From the NCBI GenBank assembly GCA_945874545.1, contig CAMCHD010000004.1, forward strand, positions 1-34,896: DNA of 34,896 nt, written 5' to 3'. Below are positions 28,183 through 34,896 of the stretch, in pieces; positions within the stretch are counted from its first letter, which is position 1; every line of letters starts with the position of its first letter. A program made the translations under genes and the position numbers. The stretch comes from Akkermansia muciniphila. Lineage in GTDB: Bacteria > Verrucomicrobiota > Verrucomicrobiia > Opitutales > Opitutaceae. The notes under the pieces are model-generated. The model was given only the letters and a program-made list of their open reading frames with translations, searched no databases and was not told where the DNA came from.

Positions 28183-28354
28183 TATTCTGTATCTCGGATT
28201 TTTTCGGATTAGCCAAAGAGCCGAGCCGGAGCTCGGACACAGAGGTCATGGAGGAGAAAACATCTCGGTCGTTGAAAATCAGTATTACTAACTACTAGAG
28301 CATCTTAAGAAAAAATGTAGCCGCAAAGAACGCAAAGACCACAAAGAACAAAAC

Positions 28355-28503
28355 GGTTCTTCGACATTTTCGGTGGGTGAGGGTGCGCTCAGAGCCCGCT
28401 TTGACGTAGCGGAAGCGCTCCGCGCTTTCGTCCGAGAGGCGCCCCAAACACGAAATGGCCCTGCCATTCCGCTACACCTACCCACTGGAAACGTCGAAGA
28501 ACC
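28355..28503. mobile_element. MITE-like non-autonomous insertion (149 bp) with imperfect terminal inverted repeats and 8-bp target-site duplication
   Basis: Left end GGTTCTTCGACATTTTCGGTGGGTGAGG; right end reverse complement GGTTCTTCGACGTTTCCAGTGGGTAGG. Flanked exactly by AACAAAAC at 28347-28354 and 28504-28511. No transposase ORF. Confidence 0.8.
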
Positions 28504-28620
28504 AACAAAACCACGCTATCCTCCTCTCTTTGTGATCTCTGTGTTCTTTGTGGCTAAAACTCTGATCACTTGGTCCCCTAGAAATCTGGCCACGCTCCAA
28601 CTAGAACCGCCCCTAGCCCG

Positions 28621-28649
28621 AGTTGGAACGCGTCGTCCCCAACGCGTTG
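28621..28649 (+). repeat. Copy of dispersed intergenic repeat upstream of GH31
   Basis: AGTTGGAACGCGTCGTCCCCAACGCGTTG; 20/22 match to the 10823 copy. Confidence 0.65.
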
Positions 28650-28836
28650 ACGCGCCCCCTCCGCGCCAAAGCCGCTGCCCGCCCCTATAGCCCCGACCTC
28701 CGGTCGGGGTCCTCAAGACCGCGCCCGCGAAAAACCCGTGGCCTGCGTTTTCATGACAACGCCCGCCACCTCCCGGCTGTCGTCATCCGCCAATCCTCGC
28801 CAAACTACCTGCGCGTGTCGTCTGCCGCCGCCCCCC

Positions 28837-31800
28837 ATGAAACGTTCCCCTCTCCCCCTGCCCGCCCTCCTGCGCCGCGTCTTCGCCTTCCTGTTTGCCG
28901 CCCTATCCGCGGCCCTGCTCGCCCCCGTCGCCGCCCTCGCCGCCCCCCTCGGCAACTACCAGTCCCACGTCGTCTCCACCAACCCGGCCCGGATCGAAAT
29001 CACCGATACCCTTGGCAACCGCCTCCGCCTCCGCGCCTACGGTGACAACATGGTCCGCGTGCAGGCGGTCGGTGCCTCCGCCGCCTTCTCGCCCGACAAC
29101 CGCTACCTCATGATCGAGAACCACGCCCTCGGCGGCGCCCTCTCCATCCTTTCCGACACCGCTTCCTCCCTGCTCATCGCCAACGGCGACATCCGCCTCA
29201 CCGTATCCAAAAACCCCCTGCGCCTCTCCTACGCCGACGCCGCCGGGGTGCCCCTGCTCGCCGACTCCACCGGCATCGACCTCGACCCCGTCACCCTGCG
29301 CTACGTCTTCACCCCCGACTCCACCGAAGACTTCATCGGCTACGGCCAAAAACGCCTCTCCCTCCAGGACACCTTCCAACTCGCTGGCCGCACCGAGCGC
29401 CGCAACTACGGCGAGGACGGCTACCCCGGCCGCGGCGCCCAGGGTGTGCTCATCGTGCCGTTCTACATGTCCAGCAAGGGCTACGGTTTCTTCGCCCACA
29501 CCACCTACACCCACGAGGGGCGCTTCAACAACGCCGGCGACTACAGCTTCCGCGTCGAGCTGAAGAACTTCTCCCCACCCGAGGCCGACTACTTCTTCAT
29601 CTACGGCCCCCAGCCCGCCGCCATCCTCGACCACTACACCCGGCTCACCGGCCGCCCTCGTATGCCGCGCAAGGCCATCTTCGGCATCCACCTCTCCGAC
29701 AACGAGCCGTCCCAGCCCACCATCAACCAGTCCTGGTGGCAGACCAAGGTCCAGGCCCACCACGACGCCGGCTTCCCGCTCGACCACCTCGTCTACGACA
29801 ACGACTGGCGCGCCGCCAGCCCGCTCACCGGCGGGGCCATCGGCCAGTGGGGCGGCTCCCAGTTCGCCTTCGAGCTCACCCGCTACCCCGACCCCGCCTC
29901 CTTCCGCACCTGGTATGACGCCCGCGGCCTCATGCTCACCCTCGATCTCAACCTCAACAACTGCAACGACTCCGCCGGCTGGCTCCCGTCCTACAACATC
30001 CCCCCTTACAACGCCACCAACACCAAAACCACCGACACCTCCGACCCCGATTACAGCAACCCCGCCACCCGCGCCTGGCTCTGGCAGCTCTTCTGGGACA
30101 AGGCCTTTAACCCCGCCCTCGGCTACCCCGGCGACGCCATCTGGCTCGACGAGTCCGACGGCATCTACCGCGCCGACGGCCAGCTCCTCGCCAACGGCCG
30201 CCCCTGGCACGAGATGAAGAACTACTACTTCTTCCTCACCGCCCAAGCCGCCGTCGCCGAAGGCTGGGACAACGCCGAGGGCGGCGCCACCCCCGGCATC
30301 GGCGAGGCCAAGCGCCCCTGGGTCTGGATTCGCGGCGGTAGCCCCGGCATGCAGCGCTACGCCACCCACTGGACCGGCGACATCGATTTCACCGAGCCCT
30401 TCTACCACGGCAGCATCGTCGGCATGCAGGCCTCGGGCCTCGCCGGGTATCCGTTCTACAACCACGACGCCGGCGGCTTCGGCACCAACAGCAGCAGCTC
30501 CGACCCCCTCGCGAAAATCCCCGGCCCCAACGACGTTTACTACGCCGAGTGGGGCATGGGCCTCGGCAGCTTCAGCCCCATCTGGCGCCCCCACGGCTAC
30601 AACAACCCCCGCTGGCCCCTCCACCGCAACGCCGCCAGCCAGGACGCCTTCCGCCGCTACGGCACCCTGCGCTACGAGATGATGCCCTACATCTACACCC
30701 TCGCCCATCGCGCCCACGAAAGCGGCCTGCCCATGTCCCGCCCCATGGCGCTGGTGTATCCGGATCACCCCGACGCCTGGCTGCCCGCCCAGGAACTCCA
30801 ATACCACTGGGGCGACGCCTTCCTCGTCGTTCCCCCGCTCCATCTCGACGGCGTCAGCGAATCCCGCACCGCCTGGATCCCCCCCGCCCCCAAGTGGTAT
30901 GACTTCTGGACCGATCTCCCCGTCTTCGCGCCCACCTCCGGCGGCTTTCACACGTTTAACACCACCCCCGGTCACCTCCCGCTCTTCGTCAAAGCCGGCT
31001 CCATCATCCCGCGCCAGGATTTCGCCGTCACCACCGCCGCCCTCTCCGACGCCAAGCTCCACCTCGACGTCTACGCCGGCGCGTCCGGCGCCTACGAACT
31101 GATCGAGGACGACGGCGTCACCGAGCGCTTCCGCACTCGCGGCGAGCAACGCCGCACCGCCTTCACCTACACCGAGGCCGCCCTCACCCCCGCGCCCGCC
31201 ACCGGCACGCTCCAGATCGGCGCCGCCACCGGCACCTACACCGGCGCCTCCGCCAGCCGCACCTACCTCGTGCGCCTGCACGGCCTCACCGCCGCGCCCA
31301 CCCAGGTCACGGTCAACGGCACCCCGCTCCCCGTCCAGGCCGCCCCCCTGCCCGCCGGCGACACCACCGCCGCCGTCTGGGACGCCGCCGCCCGCCACGC
31401 CGTCGTGCGCCTCTCCTCCCGCGCCGTCACCGCCGCCGCCACCGTCGCGCTTACCTTCCCCGACACGCCCGCCGCCCCCACCGCCCTCTCCGCCACCACG
31501 GTATCCAGCAGCCAGATACAACTGGCCTGGACCGACAACTCCGACAACGAGACCGGCTTCACCCTCTTCCGCAAGACCGGTGCCAACGGTATCTACGCCC
31601 AGCTCGCCACCGTCGCCGCCGGCGTCACCACCTACGCCGACACCGGCCTCGAGGACGAAACCGAGTATTTCTACCGCGTCGCCGCCACCAACGCCGACGG
31701 CAACTCCGCCTACGCGCCCGAGGCCTCCGCCACCACACTGCCCATCGCGCCCGTGGCCCCCGCCGCCCTCGTCACCACCACCCTCGCCCTCGACACCGTC

Positions 31801-33870
31801 CGCCTCACCTGGACCGACACCGCCGATAACGAAACCGGCTTCCGCATCGAGCGCGCCCTCGCCCCCGGCGGCCCCTTCGTCGTCATCGCCAACCTCGGTG
31901 CCGGCCTCACCACTTACGACAATACCGGCCTGCCCGCCAGCAGCACCTACTACTACCGCGTCGCCGCCTTCAACACCGCCGGCGACTCTCCCTTCTCCGG
32001 CGTCGTCTCCGGCACCACCGTGCCCCCGTCGCCCCCTGCCGCGCCCACCGGGCTCGCCGCCACCACCGGCACCGGCACCCAGATCAACCTTTCCTGGATC
32101 GATGCCTCCACCAACGAGCTCGGCTTCATCCTTCAGCGCAAAACCGGCTCCGGCGGCACCTACGCCCAGATCGCCTCCCTCGCCGCCGGCACCACCAGCT
32201 ACTCCGACATCGGCCTCGCCGGCAACACCACCTACTTCTACCGCGTCGCCGCCACCAACCTCGGCGGCGAATCCACCTTCAGCAACCAGTCCAGCGCCAC
32301 CACCCCCGTCATCGGCACCGTGACCCTGACCAGCGGCGACGGCTTCGAGACCACGTCCTTCAACGTCGCCGGCAAGTGGAGCAACGGCCAGGCCCCCAGC
32401 GCCGCCAACGACTACGTCACCAACGGCAACATGCTGCGCACCCCAAACAACTCCACCGGCAACCTGACCTTCGCCGGCAACTCCCTCACCGTCAGCGCCA
32501 ACGGCACCATCCTGCTCAAAGGCGCCGGCGATAGTTCCATCACCGTCAACGCCCTCAAACTCAACGGCGGCCGCCTCCGCATGGGCTGGGACAACACCCA
32601 GACCGTCTTCGGCAACCTCCAGGTCGTCGCCAACTCGATCCTTGACCCCAACAAAGCCAACCGCGTGCTCGTGCTCGCCGCCCCGCTCTCCGGCTCCGGC
32701 GGCCTCACCCTCGATTCCTCCGAGGGCAACGGCGGCTTGCTCCGCCTCGCGGTGGACAACCCCGCCTACACCGGCAACTGGACCATCCCCAACGTCGCCG
32801 GCAAACAGGCCACCGTCCAGGTCGGCGTCGGCGGCACCGCCGGTTCGCTCGGCTCCGGCAGCGTGACCAACGACGTCGCCCTCATCTTTAACCGCTCCGA
32901 CGCCTACACCGTGGCCAACCCCATCAGCGGCATCGGCACGGTCAGTATCACCGGCGGCGGCACCCTCACCCTGCTCGGCACCCACAGCTACACCGGTGCC
33001 ACGTCCCTCTCTGGCGCAAATCTGTTCGTGAACGGCACCCTCGGCAACACCACCGTCACGGTCAACTTCGGCTCCGTGCTCGGCGGCACCGGCACGCTCG
33101 GCGGCCCCGTCTCGATCTTCGGCGACTTCGCCCCCGGCGCGAACGGCATCGGCACGCTCACGGTCAACAACGCCATCAACCTCGGCGGCGGCAGCATCTT
33201 CGAACTCAATACCGCCTCCAGCCACACCCACGACCGCCTCGTCGCCAGCGGCGGGCTCACCGTCTCCGGCCCCCTTCTCGTGGTGAACACCGGCCCCGCC
33301 CTCGTCACGGGCAACACCTTCGCCCTCTTTAACAAGGCTCCCGGTGGCAACTTTGCCACGGTCACCTTGCCCGCCCTCGGCCCCGGCCTGCTCTGGCAAA
33401 ACGACCTCGCCGTCGACGGCACCCTCCGCGTCGTCGCCGCCCCCGTGCCGCCCTACGTCCAGTGGGCGACCGACCAGGGACTGACCTTGGGCGGCAACGA
33501 TGCCGTGAATATCGACCCGGAGGCCGACGGCCGCGTCAACCTCCTGGAATACGTGCTCGGCGGCTCCGCGCTGGACGCCGACGCCGCGTTCTCCCCCGTG
33601 CTGACGGTCTCGGGCTCCGACGCGGTCTTCACCTTCACCCGCGCCGACCGCTCCGAAGCCGATGCCACGCTCGCGGTGGAATACTCCGACTCGCTGGCCA
33701 CCGGCGCGACGTGGACCGTCGTGCCGGTCGGCGCGACGAGCTCCGTGTCGGGTGCCGTCACGGTCGGCATCGCCGAAAACGGCATCGCGGCCGACTCCGT
33801 CGTGGTGACGATCCCGCGAGGTGCCTCGCCCACGTTTTTCGTCCGCCTGCGCGCCAGCCGCGTGCCCTAA
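28837..33870 (+). CDS. Secreted GH31 family alpha-glucosidase/alpha-xylosidase with three Fn3 modules, PATR-like beta-strand module and conserved C-terminal module
   Basis: ATG 28837 gives signal peptide MKRSPLPLPALLRRVFAFLFAALSAALLAPVAALA. GH31 motifs: FIGYGQKRLSLQ, FGIHLSDNEPSQPTINQSWWQTKVQAHHDAGFPLDHLVYDNDW, AIWLDESDGIY, HWTGDIDFTEPFYHGSIVGMQASGLAGYPFYNHDAGGF. Then Fn3 repeats (TGFTLFRKTG..YFYRVAATN) and PATR strands. Confidence 0.9.
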   Translation: MKRSPLPLPALLRRVFAFLFAALSAALLAPVAALAAPLGNYQSHVVSTNPARIEITDTLGNRLRLRAYGDNMVRVQAVGASAAFSPDNRYLMIENHALGGALSILSDTASSLLIANGDIRLTVSKNPLRLSYADAAGVPLLADSTGIDLDPVTLRYVFTPDSTEDFIGYGQKRLSLQDTFQLAGRTERRNYGEDGYPGRGAQGVLIVPFYMSSKGYGFFAHTTYTHEGRFNNAGDYSFRVELKNFSPPEADYFFIYGPQPAAILDHYTRLTGRPRMPRKAIFGIHLSDNEPSQPTINQSWWQTKVQAHHDAGFPLDHLVYDNDWRAASPLTGGAIGQWGGSQFAFELTRYPDPASFRTWYDARGLMLTLDLNLNNCNDSAGWLPSYNIPPYNATNTKTTDTSDPDYSNPATRAWLWQLFWDKAFNPALGYPGDAIWLDESDGIYRADGQLLANGRPWHEMKNYYFFLTAQAAVAEGWDNAEGGATPGIGEAKRPWVWIRGGSPGMQRYATHWTGDIDFTEPFYHGSIVGMQASGLAGYPFYNHDAGGFGTNSSSSDPLAKIPGPNDVYYAEWGMGLGSFSPIWRPHGYNNPRWPLHRNAASQDAFRRYGTLRYEMMPYIYTLAHRAHESGLPMSRPMALVYPDHPDAWLPAQELQYHWGDAFLVVPPLHLDGVSESRTAWIPPAPKWYDFWTDLPVFAPTSGGFHTFNTTPGHLPLFVKAGSIIPRQDFAVTTAALSDAKLHLDVYAGASGAYELIEDDGVTERFRTRGEQRRTAFTYTEAALTPAPATGTLQIGAATGTYTGASASRTYLVRLHGLTAAPTQVTVNGTPLPVQAAPLPAGDTTAAVWDAAARHAVVRLSSRAVTAAATVALTFPDTPAAPTALSATTVSSSQIQLAWTDNSDNETGFTLFRKTGANGIYAQLATVAAGVTTYADTGLEDETEYFYRVAATNADGNSAYAPEASATTLPIAPVAPAALVTTTLALDTVRLTWTDTADNETGFRIERALAPGGPFVVIANLGAGLTTYDNTGLPASSTYYYRVAAFNTAGDSPFSGVVSGTTVPPSPPAAPTGLAATTGTGTQINLSWIDASTNELGFILQRKTGSGGTYAQIASLAAGTTSYSDIGLAGNTTYFYRVAATNLGGESTFSNQSSATTPVIGTVTLTSGDGFETTSFNVAGKWSNGQAPSAANDYVTNGNMLRTPNNSTGNLTFAGNSLTVSANGTILLKGAGDSSITVNALKLNGGRLRMGWDNTQTVFGNLQVVANSILDPNKANRVLVLAAPLSGSGGLTLDSSEGNGGLLRLAVDNPAYTGNWTIPNVAGKQATVQVGVGGTAGSLGSGSVTNDVALIFNRSDAYTVANPISGIGTVSITGGGTLTLLGTHSYTGATSLSGANLFVNGTLGNTTVTVNFGSVLGGTGTLGGPVSIFGDFAPGANGIGTLTVNNAINLGGGSIFELNTASSHTHDRLVASGGLTVSGPLLVVNTGPALVTGNTFALFNKAPGGNFATVTLPALGPGLLWQNDLAVDGTLRVVAAPVPPYVQWATDQGLTLGGNDAVNIDPEADGRVNLLEYVLGGSALDADAAFSPVLTVSGSDAVFTFTRADRSEADATLAVEYSDSLATGATWTVVPVGATSSVSGAVTVGIAENGIAADSVVVTIPRGASPTFFVRLRASRVP

Positions 33871-33918
33871 GGCCAGTTCGAACATTTCAAATAGAGTCGT
33901 AGCGGAGTCGTAGCCGCA

Positions 33919-34566
33919 TTGGACGCGGCCTCGTTCACCCTCGACGGCCGGTCCTGGTTGCTGGTGGCGGACACGGGCGACAACGGGTCGCGGCGGGGCG
34001 ACTGCGCGTTGCTCATCGTGCCCGAACCGGAGCCGGCGGACATGGGGCCCGACCGCGAAACGCGGGTCGGCGTGGCCTGGCGGATTCCGGTGACTTTTCC
34101 GGACGGTCCCCGCGACTGCGAGGCCGTCGCGGTCGCCGCCGAGGAGGGCAAGGTCTACCTCCTGGCGAAACGGGCAAATCCGCACGGCATCTACACCCTG
34201 CCGTTGCGGCCGGCGGCGGGGGCGTCGAGCCCGATGGCGGAACGCGTGGGCCAGCTGGCGCCTCTGCCGGCGGCGCCGGAGTTGCTGCAGCTGCTGCCGG
34301 TCCCGGCGGGGGCGTTCCGGGCCCAGCCCACGGGCCTGGACTTCGCGGCGGACGGCTCGGCGGCGGTGATCCTGACCTATGGCGAGGTGCTGGTGTATCC
34401 GAAAACGTGGGACGAAACCTGGGCGACCGCGCTGGCCCGGCCCGGACGCGTCCTCGGCTCGCACGGGCTGGACCAGGGCGAGGCGGTTGCCTTTGGCGCG
34501 GAGGGCCGCGAGATCCATGCGACGGGGGAGGGGACGGGCGCGCCGCTGCTGCGGTGGCGGCGGTGA
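33919..34566 (+). pseudogene. Probable N-terminally truncated beta-propeller/phytase-like hypothetical protein
   Basis: Begins at TTG directly in conserved-looking sequence (AASFTLDGRSWLLVADTGDNGSRRGDCALLIVPEPE) with no signal peptide or upstream propeller blade; the frame is closed by a stop at 33892. The GH31 stop is ~50 bp upstream. Confidence 0.45.
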
Positions 34567-34687
34567 GCACGGCCGGCTAGCGAGGGCTTATGCTTCGATG
34601 TGTGTTCAATTGTTTGGCGCATAGACGCGTTGACGAGGATTTACCGGATTTAGGGAGCTCCTAAAATCTCCGGCGGGGTCTGCGCGG

Positions 34688-34782
34688 CCGGGAAATGCGG
34701 CTCGGCCAAGGCGGGGGCGGCGGAGGCCTACCTGGAAGGGTGGTGCCGCCGCGCCCAACGCCGGCCCAGCCGTATTTCCCGG
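34688..34782. repeat. Imperfect palindromic/REP-like element
   Basis: CCGGGAAATGCGGCTCGGCC (34688-34707) pairs with GGCCCAGCCGTATTTCCCGG (34763-34782), 2 mismatches in 20, plus GC-rich partial pairing inside. Confidence 0.65.
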
Positions 34783-34794
34783 TCGCCCTGCGGG

Positions 34795-34896
34795 TTGAGG
34801 GCCATTCCGGCATCCGCTACGTTGGGGAGGCGGGGGATAGCCTCTTCGAGGATACCCCCCGCCTCCCCGCCTTGCGGCCTGCCGTTTGGCCCTCAA
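34795..34896. repeat. Compound palindrome: outer 10-bp inverted repeat enclosing a 45-nt near-perfect hairpin
   Basis: TTGAGGGCCA (34795-34804)/TGGCCCTCAA (34887-34896) exact; inner GGGGAGGCGGGGGATAGCCTC-ttc-GAGGATACCCCCCGCCTCCCC (34824-34868), 2 mismatches in 21-bp arms. Confidence 0.75.

Noticed and set aside
28221-28236. CCGAGC-cgga-GCTCGG hairpin after the giant gene as a terminator
   Set aside because: Only a 6-bp stem and no T-tract; insufficient for a terminator call.
28903-34518. 1871-aa antisense ORF opposite the GH31 gene
   Set aside because: G/A/V/E-rich low-information translation without recognisable domains; a compositional shadow of a high-GC coding strand that clearly encodes GH31, Fn3 and PATR modules.
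34606-34896. 96-aa minus-strand ORF at the right edge
   Set aside because: Overlaps the two palindromes; Gly/Arg/Pro-rich and probably non-coding repeat sequence.

Overview
GC-rich (roughly two-thirds G+C by eye) bacterial polysaccharide-degradation locus. Composition, module repertoire and repeats suggest Verrucomicrobiota (Opitutaceae-like); this is inference, no marker gene is present. From left to right: a partial minus-strand secreted LVIVP-repeat/Ig-like/PKD/CBM-like protein, present in full frame but missing from the ORF track; GH26; GH95; three tandem GH43 paralogs; a convergent GPH/MFS sugar transporter; GH97; a second GPH/MFS transporter; GH29 with an F5/8-type C-terminal module; a fourth GH43; a giant ~2.7-kaa secreted protein with a GH44-like and a divergent GH29-like domain; a 1.7-kaa secreted GH31 with Fn3 modules and a beta-strand (PATR-like) module; and a probably N-terminally truncated beta-propeller-like ORF. 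No TonB/SusCD genes, transcription regulator, sulfatase, tRNA, rRNA or CRISPR were seen. Intergenic regions are rich in palindromic elements: a 149-bp MITE-like insertion with an exact 8-bp target duplication nested in another palindrome, nested inverted repeats, a dispersed 22-bp repeat family, long hairpins at the right end, and a heptanucleotide array that supplies a start codon. The best candidates for something undescribed are the two-enzyme giant protein, the C-terminal module it shares with the GH31 protein, and the MITE/palindrome families.
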